A stretch of 64,000 nt of DNA from Saccharopolyspora gloriosae (GCF_022828475.1 NZ_CP059557.1:1674001-1738000); one strand, 5' to 3'. Shown: positions 1 to 8,959, numbered from the stretch's first letter. Program-made: numbers and translations. Notes: generated from the sequence alone by a model not told the origin.

Positions 1-63
1 ACCGAAGCCGCACGAGCCGCAGCCGCCGACCCGGCGGGTCTGCACATCGACAGCTCGGTCCCG

Positions 64-942
64 TTGGACGTCAACGGAGTCCCGCACGGTCAGCCCGTGC
101 TGGACAGGCTGATCGCACTGCTCGACTTGGAACGGATCGAGGAGAACATTTTCCGCGGGGTCAGCCCCGCTGAGTCACCGGTGCGGGTCTTCGGCGGTCA
201 GGTCGCCGGGCAGGCGCTCGTCGCCGCCGGGCGTACCGTGCCGGAGGACCGGCCGGTGCATTCGCTGCACGCCTACTTCATCCGCCCCGGTGACCCGAGC
301 GTCCCGATCGTCTACGAGGTGGATCGCACCCGAGACGGACGGTCGTTCACCACCCGCCGGGTCGTGGCGGTGCAGCACGGCAAGCCGATCTTCTCGCTGT
401 CGGCTTCGTTCCAGCTGGTCGAGGACGGCATCGACCACGCCGAGTCCATGCCGGACGTGCCCGCCCCGGAATCGCTGCCGAGTTACGGCGAACAGATCGG
501 CGAGCTGTTGGCGGAGATGGGTGGAACGCCGTACCAGCCGCGTCCCATCGACGTCCGCTACGTCACCGACCCGCCGTGGGTGCGCAAGAACGACTCCGAG
601 CGGGAAGCGCGCAGCCAGGTCTGGATGCGCGCCGACGGAACCTTGCCGGACGACAAGCTGCTGCACGTGTGCATGGCGGCGTTCGCGTCCGACTTGACCT
701 TGCTGGATTCGGTGCTGGTGCGCCACGGCGTGTACTGGATGCTGGACAAGGTCTCCGGGGCGAGCCTGGACCACGCCATGTGGTTCCACCGTCCGTTCCG
801 CGCCGATGAGTGGTTGCTCTACGACTGCGCCTCCCCGAGCGCTTCGGGTGCTCGCGGGTTGGCCACGGGCCGGTTCTTCTCGCAGGACGGGCAGCTGGTG
901 GCGACCGTCGTCCAGGAAGGCCTGCTCCGCGTCCTGGACTGA
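64..942 (+). CDS. tesB: Acyl-CoA thioesterase II (TesB family)
   Basis: Hydrolyses acyl-CoA to free fatty acid and CoA in the cytoplasm. The 292-residue length fits TesB (about 285-290). The double hot-dog fold is indicated by VFGGQVAGQALVAAG (about residues 42-56), HSLHAYFIRPGD (about 70-80) and DGRSFTTRRV. The C-terminal half carries ASDLTLLDS (the Asp near residue 210 matches the catalytic Asp region of TesB) and VVQEGLLRV with the late Gln. The start is uncertain: TTG at 64 has no clear ribosome site, GTG at 97 is an alternative, and the frame stays open to the left edge, so the true start could lie outside the window. The gene stands alone here; the next gene is convergent. Confidence 0.88.
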   Translation: MDVNGVPHGQPVLDRLIALLDLERIEENIFRGVSPAESPVRVFGGQVAGQALVAAGRTVPEDRPVHSLHAYFIRPGDPSVPIVYEVDRTRDGRSFTTRRVVAVQHGKPIFSLSASFQLVEDGIDHAESMPDVPAPESLPSYGEQIGELLAEMGGTPYQPRPIDVRYVTDPPWVRKNDSEREARSQVWMRADGTLPDDKLLHVCMAAFASDLTLLDSVLVRHGVYWMLDKVSGASLDHAMWFHRPFRADEWLLYDCASPSASGARGLATGRFFSQDGQLVATVVQEGLLRVLD

Positions 943-959
943 CGCGGCAGATCCGCTGA

Positions 960-1060
960 GCTCCGTCCTCCTGCCGGCTGTGGAGCAAGTCTGCTTTGCG
1001 GCCGAATGGCCGCGCCTGGATGCGCGTCAGCGCCCACGTCGAGTGAGGACAGGAATGCGG
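960..1060. repeat. Small-hairpin run, related to the one at 32735-32850
   Basis: The gap after tesB holds a GCGGCC-GAAT-GGCCGC hairpin followed by GCCTGGATGCGCG, AGCGC and CCCACGTC. The same words in the same order occur around 32785-32846, suggesting a dispersed intergenic repeat. It could also serve as a terminator between convergent genes. No coding potential is seen. Confidence 0.4.
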
Positions 1061-1125
1061 ACGCCGCCCCGCCGATCACTTGCGGGGCCGGGTTCGGCCG
1101 GTGCCCCCGAGGCGGCGGACGGTGC

Positions 1126-1794
1126 TCATGAGCCTGTCGTGGTGGGCAGCGCCGCGGTGATCGACGTGGTCCCGCTGGTCAGGTCGAAGGCCCGGAACCG
1201 GCTGGTCGGTTCGTCGAGCGCGGCGACCGTGACTGCCGCGACGTCCGCGCGGGGGATCGTGCGCGGGATTCCTGGAGTGATGTCGAGGCGCTCGGCGATG
1301 CGGACGAGGCCGGTGCCGGGGTCGTCGGTGAGGCCGCCGGGGCGCACGATCGTCCAGGACAAGCCGGAATCGACCAAGGCCTGGTCGGAGACCTGCTTGG
1401 CGCGCAATACCCGCTGGAGGAACTCCGGTCCCTGATCCGGGCGGTCCGCGAACAGCGAGGACACCTGGAGGAACCGGGGCACGCCGGCCTTCCGCGCGGC
1501 GTTGACGGCGTTGATCGCGCCGTCGCGGTCCACGGCTTCGGCGAGGCCCGGTTGCGGGTCGCTCGCGGCGGCCGCGTTGATCACGACGTCCGATCCGGTC
1601 AGTGCGTCGGCCAGCAGTTCGGTGGCGGACCGGAGGTCGGCCAGTACCGGTTCGGCGCCCTGCGACCGCACTACGTCCTGCGCTTCCGGGCGGCGCACCA
1701 CACCGCGCACCGGCAGCCCGCGCGCGAGCAGTTCCGCCGTGATCAGCCGACCGGTCTTCCCGGTGGTTCCCAGCACGGTCACCAGCATGGTCAT
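1126..1794 (-). CDS. NAD(P)-binding Rossmann protein, atypical SDR (NmrA/YwnB-like)
   Basis: A 222-residue atypical short-chain dehydrogenase/NAD(P)H-binding protein. The N-terminal dinucleotide motif VLGTTGKTGRLI (residues 6-17) and the VSSLF and WTIVRPGGL segments are typical of the NAD(P)-binding family related to NmrA and flavin reductases. The canonical YxxxK pair is not evident, so it may sense or bind NAD(P) rather than act as a classical dehydrogenase. The start ATG at 1794 sits 6 nt after AAGGAG, which overlaps the stop region of the upstream monooxygenase, so the two are translationally coupled. It is the second gene of an operon controlled from the palindrome at 3199-3229. Confidence 0.8.
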   Translation of the reverse strand: MTMLVTVLGTTGKTGRLITAELLARGLPVRGVVRRPEAQDVVRSQGAEPVLADLRSATELLADALTGSDVVINAAAASDPQPGLAEAVDRDGAINAVNAARKAGVPRFLQVSSLFADRPDQGPEFLQRVLRAKQVSDQALVDSGLSWTIVRPGGLTDDPGTGLVRIAERLDITPGIPRTIPRADVAAVTVAALDEPTSRFRAFDLTSGTTSITAALPTTTGS

Positions 1795-1802
1795 CGGCTC
1801 CT

Positions 1803-3071
1803 TCACATCGGCCCGGGGGCCGTTCGGGGGTTCGGGTCCAGCAAGGTCATGTCGAGTTCGGGCGGGGAGGGGCCGTAGGCGTTGGCGCGAGCGGCCCGAT
1901 GCCGCACTGCAGGCAGCCGCAGTGCCGCCCGCATCAGCGGGTTCGGCCGGAAGTCGCCGTCGCCGGCCAGGGCGGCGGCCACCCGGTGTTCGGTCCGGGC
2001 CTGCTGCCGCTGCACCAGGTCGATGGCCGGTGCGCGGCGGCGCTGCACCTCGGCGAGTTCGTCGTCGCCGGGCGGGTCGCCTCGTCGGAACGCGGGGATC
2101 AGGACGTTGGCGGCGGTGACGGCGTCCTGGATCGCCATCAGGATTCCGTTGCCGCCCACCGGCGAGATCACGTGCGCGGCGTCGCCGATGAGCAGCGCAC
2201 CGGGACGGTGCCACCGCACCACGCGGGCGATCTCCACGGACAGCAGGGTGATCTGGTCGAAGTCGGTGAGCTCGTCGACCCGGTCCGCCAGCCACGGAAC
2301 CCGTTCGGTGAGGAACTCGCGGATCGGCGCGACCCCGGCGCGTTTCGCCGCCGGGTAGCCGCCCTTCGGCACGGTGTAGCCCACCTGCCAGTCCTGCTCG
2401 TGCCCGAGGGTGGAGACGTAGTGGCCCGGCCCGAAGTACAGGTCGGCGTCGGCCGTCGGCGGGTCGCGGCGGTGCCGGGGCAGGCGGAACCACAGGATGT
2501 CCGAGCTCGCCCCCAGCGAGTGCGCGGGAAGCCCGGTGAGGCGCCGCAGCCGGGAGAACCGCCCGTCCGCACCGACGACCAGGTCGGCGTCGAGCCGGTG
2601 CTCGTCTTGATCGTCCCGGTATCGCACCCCGGTGACCCGGTCGGCGTCTTCGATCAGCCCGGTGACCTTCGCCCCGAGCAGCACCCGGAAGTTCGGCAGC
2701 GCCGAGGCTTCCGTCGCGAGGAAGTCCAGGAATCGGGCCTGCGGCATCAGCGCGACGTACGGGAACGGGCTGCGCAGCCGGCCGTACTCGGCGGTCGTGA
2801 CGGTCCCGGAGGTGGTGTGGAACCGGAAGGTGGTGGCTCGGCCGTGCTCGATCCGCAGCAGCCGCTCGGCCAGTCCGAGCCGCTGCATCAGCTCCAGTGT
2901 GTAGGGGTGCAGCGAGTCGCCGCGGAAGTCCCGCCGGAAGTCCCGTCGCGCTTCCAGCAGTGTCACCCGGATACCGGCGAGCGCGAGCAGGTACGCGAGC
3001 ACCATGCCGCCCGGCCCGCCGCCTGCGATCGCGCAGTGCGGTGCGTCGCGCTGCCGAGCCTCGTCCGGCAT
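1803..3071 (-). CDS. FAD-dependent monooxygenase (PHBH/UbiH fold)
   Basis: A 422-residue class A flavoprotein monooxygenase. It shows the three FAD fingerprints in order: GGGPGG near residues 17-22, VVGADGRFSRLRR (DG motif, about 165-177) and LLIGDAAHVISPVGGNG (GD motif, about 293-310). Such enzymes hydroxylate aromatic or polycyclic substrates with NAD(P)H and oxygen; the substrate cannot be read from the sequence. The start ATG at 3071 is chosen because GAGGTG lies about 8 nt upstream and the FAD motif then falls at the usual distance; longer in-frame starts exist. It is the first gene of a two-gene operon, divergent from a MarR regulator, so aromatic-compound detoxification or tailoring chemistry is likely. 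Confidence 0.88.
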   Translation of the reverse strand: MPDEARQRDAPHCAIAGGGPGGMVLAYLLALAGIRVTLLEARRDFRRDFRGDSLHPYTLELMQRLGLAERLLRIEHGRATTFRFHTTSGTVTTAEYGRLRSPFPYVALMPQARFLDFLATEASALPNFRVLLGAKVTGLIEDADRVTGVRYRDDQDEHRLDADLVVGADGRFSRLRRLTGLPAHSLGASSDILWFRLPRHRRDPPTADADLYFGPGHYVSTLGHEQDWQVGYTVPKGGYPAAKRAGVAPIREFLTERVPWLADRVDELTDFDQITLLSVEIARVVRWHRPGALLIGDAAHVISPVGGNGILMAIQDAVTAANVLIPAFRRGDPPGDDELAEVQRRRAPAIDLVQRQQARTEHRVAAALAGDGDFRPNPLMRAALRLPAVRHRAARANAYGPSPPELDMTLLDPNPRTAPGPM

Positions 3072-3198
3072 GAGGGTCACCTCGTCTCGCTGTTCCTCCC
3101 GGTGGCCGCGCCGGGTGGGCGCGACTTGTCCGAGCGCTGCGGTCATGGCTGGACGCGGTGGTCGAGCACCGCGTCTCCGGTCCAAGGTAATGATGGTT

Positions 3199-3229
3199 GC
3201 CAAGTATGTCAATCATTGAGATACTTGGC
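3199..3229. promoter_or_regulatory. 31-bp palindromic operator between MarR gene and monooxygenase operon
   Basis: The arms GCCAAGTAT (3199-3207) and ATACTTGGC (3221-3229) enclose an inner TCAAT-C-ATTGA palindrome. Only one base pair and the central C break the symmetry over 31 bp. It lies in the AT-rich divergent intergenic region, where a MarR dimer would be expected to bind and control both directions. Confidence 0.75.
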
Positions 3230-3329
3230 GTTGTTATGATCCTCTTTCGTGAGGCGGGCCTTCGTTGGCGGTCTTTGCGGCGCCGCCTTTTGCGGGGCGG
3301 TCTTTTGTGGGGCACAGGGGAGGCGGCCG

Positions 3330-3836
3330 GTGGAGTCACCGATCGAGCAGCAGGTGTTGGAGCTCTTGCACCAGCAGGGGGTCGAGGGCGAGCGGATCTC
3401 GCAGGCGTTCGCGGCCAGGCACGGCATGCACCCGACGGACATGCGCGCCTTGATCCTGATCATGGACGCGGAGCGGCGGGGTGCGCCCGCGACGCCGCGC
3501 GTGCTGCGCCAGGACCTCGTGCTCACCTCCGGCGCGATCACCGCGATCGTCGACCGGCTGGAGTCCAAGCGGCACGTGCGGCGCAGCAGGGAGGGCACCG
3601 ACCGCCGCCAAGTGCACCTACGGCCGACGGAATCGGCGCGCTCGGTGGCGGCGGAGTACTTCGGCGCGCTGGCCGACCGCGGCCGGGAGGTGCTGGCGGA
3701 GTTCGACCCGGCGGAGATCACCGTGATCCACCGCTTCCTGCGGCAGATGCACCTGGCCATGCTGGATTTCGACGCCGAGACCGGGCGAGGGGATGCGGTG
3801 CTCGCGGAACATGGCCCCGATGCCGGGCCGCGTTGA
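3330..3836 (+). CDS. MarR-family transcriptional regulator
   Basis: A 168-residue winged-helix regulator. The recognition region reads TSGAITAIVDRLESKRHVRR followed by EGTDRRQVHLRPT, the classic MarR helix and DxRR wing. The start GTG at 3330 follows AGGGGAGG by 6 nt; the same frame runs further upstream but the extra N-terminal residues are Cys/Gly-rich and unlike the family. It is divergent from the FAD monooxygenase operon and flanks a near-perfect palindrome, which argues for local and self regulation. The ligand is unknown. Confidence 0.85.
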   Translation: MESPIEQQVLELLHQQGVEGERISQAFAARHGMHPTDMRALILIMDAERRGAPATPRVLRQDLVLTSGAITAIVDRLESKRHVRRSREGTDRRQVHLRPTESARSVAAEYFGALADRGREVLAEFDPAEITVIHRFLRQMHLAMLDFDAETGRGDAVLAEHGPDAGPR

Positions 3837-3940
3837 CCCGCCCGGTCGTTGACCGGGCACGGGCGGTTGTCTAGGTTTCGCCTGGTACGGGCGACGCGTT
3901 CACCCGCCCGGACGTTTCCTTCCCGCCACGAGGGGGCGCG

Positions 3941-5506
3941 ATGCGTCGCTGGGTACCGGTATTCGTCCTGATCCTGCTCGGTGTCATCGCAGGCCCGGTG
4001 GCGTCCGCGCCGGTGGTGGCGGCCCCGACCGGATCCGATGCGCTGCGGGTCGACCTGGACGAGATCCTGGCCGATCCGCGCCTGGCCGGTTCGCACGCCG
4101 GTGTGGTGGTGCGGGATCCGGAGACCGACGAGCTGCTCTACAGCAGGCAGCCGGAGGCGCGGGCGACCCCGGCCTCGACGGCGAAGCTGTTCACCGCCGC
4201 GGCCGCGTTGGAGCAGCTCGGCCCGGACCACCGGTTCCGGACGGAGGTCCGGGCCACGGCTCCCTCGGCGGGACCGCTGCTGCTCGGCGACCTGTACCTG
4301 CGCGGCACGGGTGATCCGACGACGCTGGCCGCCGATTACGACCGGCTGGCCGAACAGGTCGCGGCCTCCGGGGTCCGCTCGGTGCAGGGCAGGTTGCTGA
4401 CCGACGACAGCTGGTTCGACGATGTGCCGCTGGGCACCGGCTGGGCCTGGGACGACGAGCCGTACCACTACGCGGCCCCGGTCTCGGCGCTGACGGTCGC
4501 GCCGAACACGGATTTCGACGCGGGCACCGTCCTGCTGCGCGTATCGCCCACGGCGGCGGGGACGCCTGTGCGGGTCGACTCGGAGCCCGCGACGGACGCG
4601 GTGCGCGTCGACGTCCGGGCCACCACCGGCGAGCCCGGTTCGGCGTCGACTTTGTCGGTGACGCGGGAACACGGCGGGGACCGGGTGGTCGTGTCCGGCT
4701 CGGTGCCGGAGGACGCCGAGCCGGTGGAGGAGTTCACCTCCGTACCCGACCCCAGCGCTTACGCGGCGGACGTGTTCGCCCGCGCATTGCGCGCCCACGG
4801 CGTGCACGTCGCCGGTACCGGATCCGGGACGGTGCCGGAGGGTGCGCGCACGATCGCGGAGCACGAGTCGATGCCGCTGCGCGAGCTGCTGGTGCCGTTC
4901 CTGAAGCTGAGCAACAACGGCCACGCGGAGGTGTTGACGAAGGCGATGGGCAGGCAGGCCCGTGGCGAGGGCTCGTGGCCGGCGGGCGTCGAGGTGCTGG
5001 CCGATCGGCTCGCGGGGCTCGGAGTGGATCCGGCGACGCTGCGGCTCGTCGACGGTTCCGGGCTGTCGTCGATGGACGCGGTGTCCCCGGGCAGATTGGC
5101 GTTGTTGCTGGACAACGTGCGGCAGCGGCCGTGGTTCGCGGACTTCCACGCGGCGTTGCCGGTGGCGGCGAACCCGGATCGTTTCGTCGGGGGCACGTTG
5201 CGCAACCGGATGGCGGGCACGGCGGCGGCGGGCAACGTGCACGCCAAGACCGGTTCGATCACCGGTGTCACCACGCTGTCCGGGTACGTGACGGCCGCGA
5301 ACGGGCGGCCACTGGTGTTCGCGGTGATGTTCAACGACTTCCTGAGCGATTCGCCGAATGATCTGGAGGATGCGATCGCGGTGCGGCTGGCCGAGTACTC
5401 GGGTGCGGCCGGACGCCCGCGCGGAATTCCGGCCGTGCCCAGGCAGAACACCGCAGAAGTGAGCGGGGAATCGGGACTGGAGTGTTCTTGGACGAAGTCC
5501 TGCTGA
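3941..5506 (+). CDS. dacB: D-alanyl-D-alanine carboxypeptidase/endopeptidase (PBP4 type, peptidase S13)
   Basis: A 521-residue exported peptidoglycan hydrolase that trims D-Ala from, or cleaves cross-links between, muropeptides. An N-terminal signal peptide (hydrophobic residues 5-28) precedes the domain. The three penicillin-binding motifs are in order: STAK (Ser79), SNN (about residue 323, in LKLSNNGHAEV) and KTG (about residue 436, in HAKTGSITG). The large insert between the first two motifs is typical of S13 enzymes. The start ATG at 3941 follows an AGGGGGCG stretch. The last 15 or so residues after the domain are not conserved-looking. Confidence 0.92.
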   Translation: MRRWVPVFVLILLGVIAGPVASAPVVAAPTGSDALRVDLDEILADPRLAGSHAGVVVRDPETDELLYSRQPEARATPASTAKLFTAAAALEQLGPDHRFRTEVRATAPSAGPLLLGDLYLRGTGDPTTLAADYDRLAEQVAASGVRSVQGRLLTDDSWFDDVPLGTGWAWDDEPYHYAAPVSALTVAPNTDFDAGTVLLRVSPTAAGTPVRVDSEPATDAVRVDVRATTGEPGSASTLSVTREHGGDRVVVSGSVPEDAEPVEEFTSVPDPSAYAADVFARALRAHGVHVAGTGSGTVPEGARTIAEHESMPLRELLVPFLKLSNNGHAEVLTKAMGRQARGEGSWPAGVEVLADRLAGLGVDPATLRLVDGSGLSSMDAVSPGRLALLLDNVRQRPWFADFHAALPVAANPDRFVGGTLRNRMAGTAAAGNVHAKTGSITGVTTLSGYVTAANGRPLVFAVMFNDFLSDSPNDLEDAIAVRLAEYSGAAGRPRGIPAVPRQNTAEVSGESGLECSWTKSC

Positions 5507-5716
5507 AGCTGATCGCATTGCCGGATATGCGCCGATAACCGTGGAAAGCGGTGCTGTGCGGCAAAGATCGTGAAATGGGGGGGTTTCCCTATTCGTCATC
5601 GGGGGCCGCTCAGGGGGTGGCGGGGGTCATGCCCGGGTTGCCGTAGGGTCGAGGCAGCTAACGTGGCATCCGTTGGTCGACCATCCCGTACACATAGGTG
5701 AACTGGGGAGTTCCAC

Positions 5717-6394
5717 GTGTCCTTCGTCAGCGATTTCCTGGCCATGGTCGCCGGGCTCCCGAGGCCGCTGTTGATCCTGGTCACCGGTGCTCTTGTGCTC
5801 GGCGAGTGCACGATCGGCCTGGGTTTCCTGGTGCCGGGCGAGAGCGGTCTGCTGGTCGCCTCGGCGGCGGTGACCGATATCGGCTTTTTCTTCGGCTTGT
5901 CACTCACCGTGGCCTTGTGCGCGGTTGTCGGTGACAACGTCGGCTTTTTCCTGGGACGACGTTATGGCGCGCGGGTCCGGGAAACACGAATGGTGGCGAA
6001 GCTCGGCGTTCGGCATTGGGATCGGGCGTGCCGGATGTTGCGCAAGTACGGGATCGGTGCGGTCTTCGTCGCTCGTTTCCTGCCGGTGGTGCGCACGTTG
6101 GTGCCGGTCTCGGCGGGGACCAGCGGGCTCGGTTATTGGCGTTTTCTGGTGACTTCGATCGTCGGCGCGACGACCTGGTCGATGCTGCACGTCGGGATCG
6201 GCTGGGCGGCGGGCGCGTCCGCGAAGTACATCGAGCATGTGCTCGGCCGCGCGGGCGGGATCGTGCTGGGCGCGCTGGTCGTCATCGGCGTCGGTGTGTG
6301 GTTGTGGCGTCGGCGTTCCCGCAAGACGACGGCCGCGCAGGACGTCGAGCCGGTCGAGGAATCGGAGCGGGTGGACGCCGAGCGCGCGGCCTGA
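5717..6394 (+). CDS. DedA-family membrane protein
   Basis: A 225-residue integral membrane protein of the DedA/SNARE-associated family, members of which are implicated in lipid flipping and envelope homeostasis. Visible hallmarks are GLGFLVPGESGLLVASA (residues 33-49), GDNVGFFLGRRYG (about 72-84) and the FVARFLPVVRTLVPVSAG stretch (about 117-134) with the conserved Arg. There are four to five hydrophobic segments, and the tail is charged and acidic. The start GTG at 5717 follows GGGGAG by about 7 nt. No operon partner is apparent. Confidence 0.9.
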   Translation: MSFVSDFLAMVAGLPRPLLILVTGALVLGECTIGLGFLVPGESGLLVASAAVTDIGFFFGLSLTVALCAVVGDNVGFFLGRRYGARVRETRMVAKLGVRHWDRACRMLRKYGIGAVFVARFLPVVRTLVPVSAGTSGLGYWRFLVTSIVGATTWSMLHVGIGWAAGASAKYIEHVLGRAGGIVLGALVVIGVGVWLWRRRSRKTTAAQDVEPVEESERVDAERAA

Positions 6395-6409
6395 ACCTGC
6401 GGTGCTCGT

Positions 6410-7354
6410 TCAGCGAGCTGCGTGGTCCGGTGTGGCCCGGGCGCGGGCGTCGATCCGGTAGCGGCCGGGCGCGCGGCCCCGGGTGCGGCTGAAGGCGCGG
6501 CTGAACGCGTACACCGAGGTGTAGCCGACGGATCGCGCGATCGTTTCGAGGGTGTCGTCGGTGTCCCGCAGCCGGGTCGCGGCGAGATCCATCCGCCAGC
6601 GCGTGAGGTAGCTGCCCGGCGCTTCTCCCACGGTCAGCAGGAACCTCCGGGTGAGCGTGGCGCGGGAGACCGCGACCTGTGCCGCGAGCACCTCCGTCGT
6701 CCACGGCCGGGCGGGGTCCTGGTGCAGCGCGGTCATGGCATCTCGCACGACCGGGTCGCAGAGCACGCCGAGCCAGGTGCCCGAGACTTCCGGTGGGTTC
6801 TCGTCGAGCCAGGCCCGCAGCAGCTGGATGAGCAGGATGTCGATGAGGCGGTCGAGCACAACGGCCGCGGCGATCTTGGGGCGCGCGAGTTCGCGGGACA
6901 GCAGCCGGATCGTGTCGTCGAGTTCGCCGCAGTGCTCGGCGTGCACGTGGACGAGGTCCGGCAGGGCGGCGAGGACCTGGGTGGAGGAGGCGGCGTCGGA
7001 GACGAAGGAGGCGCCGAGCATGTGCGTCTGGGCCGCACCCGTCCCGAGGCGCCGCACGTCGCCTTCGGCTTCGGCCCGCTCGGCGGCGGGGCAGCCGTGG
7101 ACGGTCACCTCGGCGTCGGGTGCGCTGCTCAGGGTGTGCTCGCTACCGTTCGGCAGCAGCACGACGTCGCCGGAGATCAGCTGTCGCGGAGATCGTCCGG
7201 GGACGCTCAGCCACGCGGTGCCTGCGGTGACGGCGTAGAAGCCGGCGCCGGTGGTGCAGGTCGACGCGAGGCCCCATTCCTGCCCGGCGATGATCCGTGC
7301 TCCCACGCTGCCGCGGACCCCGGTGCGGGAGAGCACGTCGGCGAGCAGATCCAT
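6410..7354 (-). CDS. AraC-family transcriptional regulator with N-terminal cupin
   Basis: A 314-residue regulator. The N-terminal half resembles AraC-type cupin sensor domains (GRSPRQLISGDVVLLPNGSEH, about residues 55-75). The C-terminal two helix-turn-helix units read EVLAAQVAVSRATLTRRF and ETIARSVGYTSVYAFSRAFSR, followed by the APGRYR end typical of AraC proteins. The start ATG at 7354 is the first one giving the usual cupin start. It is divergent from the ABM remnant/DDN-type oxidoreductase region at 7548-8312, which is a plausible target. The effector is unknown. Confidence 0.88.
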   Translation of the reverse strand: MDLLADVLSRTGVRGSVGARIIAGQEWGLASTCTTGAGFYAVTAGTAWLSVPGRSPRQLISGDVVLLPNGSEHTLSSAPDAEVTVHGCPAAERAEAEGDVRRLGTGAAQTHMLGASFVSDAASSTQVLAALPDLVHVHAEHCGELDDTIRLLSRELARPKIAAAVVLDRLIDILLIQLLRAWLDENPPEVSGTWLGVLCDPVVRDAMTALHQDPARPWTTEVLAAQVAVSRATLTRRFLLTVGEAPGSYLTRWRMDLAATRLRDTDDTLETIARSVGYTSVYAFSRAFSRTRGRAPGRYRIDARARATPDHAAR

Positions 7355-7547
7355 GCCGGCAACGGTAGCCGCCGCAGCGTGCCGAGTACATCGGCGGAGG
7401 AATCGGTCGATGCGCATGTGCGCCGCCGGTGCGACATACGGGTATGTCGATGCGCCGATCACGCATCGTCCGGTTCGCCGGATGCGACTTAGTCTGGCGG
7501 CAGTCATCTGCCGGACGCGGAAGTGCCGTTCTGAGGAATCCGTCGAA

Positions 7548-7829
7548 ATGATCACCGTCGCAGGCCGCGCGCAGTTCGACCCCGCCGACGTGCGGGAGTT
7601 CGTCGCCGGAGCGCGCGATCTTCTCCGACGGCCGCGCGGAGGTGGGGACCCTGTTCCTGTCTTTCGCCATGGACGACGCGGAGCAGGGCACCATGCGGGT
7701 GCCGGAGCGGTGCCGCAGCCAGGCCGACCTCGATGCGCACCTGGGAAGCCGCAGGTGGCCGCATGGCTCCGCAAGTGGGGCGCGCACCTGGTCAGCGAGA
7801 CGTGCGAGTTCGACGCGATGCACGAACGG
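7548..7829 (+). pseudogene. ABM-domain (antibiotic biosynthesis monooxygenase-like) gene broken by two compensating frameshifts
   Basis: Reading begins at ATG 7548 (MITVAGRAQFDPADVREFVA), must change frame near 7620-7632 to continue as EVGTLFLSFAMDDAEQGTMR, and must change back near 7738-7752 to continue as QVAAWLRKWGAHLVSETCEF. The combined product is a plausible small dimeric alpha-beta-barrel protein of about 90-95 residues. No stop follows; the last frame runs into the start of the downstream oxidoreductase. It is either a decayed gene or two sequencing errors. The ABM assignment rests on fold-like pattern and size. Confidence 0.55.
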
Positions 7830-7880
7830 CCACCCGGTGGTACCGCGTCCGGTGCTACGAACCACGGGAAGAGGAAACCC

Positions 7881-8312
7881 ATGACTGAATCGTTCGACCT
7901 GAACGACTTCAACGAGATGAACCGGAAGGTCATCGCCGAGTTCCGCGAGCGAGGTGGCCGGGTCGGCGGCATGTTCGACGGTTTCCCGCTGGTGCTGGTG
8001 CACCACGTGGGCGCCAAGTCCGGTACGGAGCGGATCTCCCCGTTGGTGCCGCTGGTCGAGGGCGATCGGATCTTCATCTTCGCCAGCAAGGGCGGGGCGG
8101 ATGAGAACCCGGCCTGGTACCACAACCTGGTGGCGAACCCGCGGACTCGCGTGGAGACCGGCGCTGAGACCTACGACGTCGTCGCCCGGGTGCTCACCGG
8201 CCAGGAGCGGAACGAGGTCTACGCCAGGCAGGTGGCGGTGGCCTCCCAGTTCGGCGACTACCAGCGCAGAACCGAGCGCACCATCCCGGTCGTCGAACTC
8301 GAACGCGCCTGA
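7881..8312 (+). CDS. Deazaflavin-dependent oxidoreductase (DDN/nitroreductase family, F420-type)
   Basis: A 143-residue split-beta-barrel protein of the deazaflavin-dependent nitroreductase family, found mainly in actinomycetes that make F420. Family signatures are VLVHHVGAKSGTERISPLVPL (about residues 36-55; the GxKSG element), IFASKGGADENPAWYHNLVANP (about 66-87) and a VETGAETYDVVAR strand. These enzymes use F420H2 to reduce diverse substrates, or only bind the cofactor; the substrate is unknown. The start ATG at 7881 follows GGGAAGAGG. It lies directly after the frameshifted ABM remnant, in the same final frame. Confidence 0.88.
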   Translation: MTESFDLNDFNEMNRKVIAEFRERGGRVGGMFDGFPLVLVHHVGAKSGTERISPLVPLVEGDRIFIFASKGGADENPAWYHNLVANPRTRVETGAETYDVVARVLTGQERNEVYARQVAVASQFGDYQRRTERTIPVVELERA

Positions 8313-8333
8313 TCGCGCCGCTGCCCGTGCCCG

Positions 8334-8867
8334 TCAGTTCCGGGTGGTGACCTGGCCGCCGCTGAGTTGGTGCACCGCGCGGCTCACCTCCCGGGGCAGC
8401 AGGCCGGTGCCGTTGAGAGTCAGCGCCAGCCGGTCCGCGCCCGCGCATTCGCCGAGCGGCCCGCCCCAGCCCTCCACGTCGATCACCAGGTACGGCGAAC
8501 CGGCGTGGTGGCTGCGCAGTCGCACTTGCCGCACCGCGGACCACGGAGCGGAGTAGGTGCCCGCGGCCGAGGCGTAGGTGACGCCGAGGTCGGTGAGCGC
8601 CAGTTGCAGGTTCAGCATGTCCCGGTTGATGCGCCGCCAGCGCAACTGGGCGCGGGCGACGTAGCAGCTGTACACGGCGGCGGTCACGGGGATCAGCACG
8701 AGCCAGCGGGACGACCCGGCCGTCCACGACCACCACAGCACCGCCGCCGCGGCGCAGGCCACCGCGTTGGCGATCTGGGTGAGCACGACGAGCAGGCCGT
8801 CCCGCTGGATGCTGCGTTCTTGCTGCGTGCTCCGGCTGATCACCAGCACGCGGGGGGCCGGGTGCAT
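8334..8867 (-). CDS. Hypothetical membrane protein with two N-terminal helices
   Basis: A 177-residue protein not recognised with certainty. It has two hydrophobic stretches (about residues 25-47 and 52-70) and then a soluble C-terminal part (LTDLGVTYASAAGTYSAPWS, VRLRSHHAGSPYLVIDV) resembling the PH-like membrane-anchored domains of small actinobacterial proteins. The start ATG at 8867 lacks an obvious ribosome site, and a GTG about 20 nt further in is possible. It lies downstream of the amino-acid permease on the same strand but beyond a strong terminator hairpin, so it is probably transcribed separately. Confidence 0.6.
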   Translation of the reverse strand: MHPAPRVLVISRSTQQERSIQRDGLLVVLTQIANAVACAAAAVLWWSWTAGSSRWLVLIPVTAAVYSCYVARAQLRWRRINRDMLNLQLALTDLGVTYASAAGTYSAPWSAVRQVRLRSHHAGSPYLVIDVEGWGGPLGECAGADRLALTLNGTGLLPREVSRAVHQLSGGQVTTRN

Positions 8868-8959
8868 GCCGAAGATCTTGCCCCGGCCGGTGGGGGGAAT
8901 GAACCCGGCACTCGGCCCAACCGGAATCAGGCGTTCGTCGGCGGTCCGGTTTCCGCACG

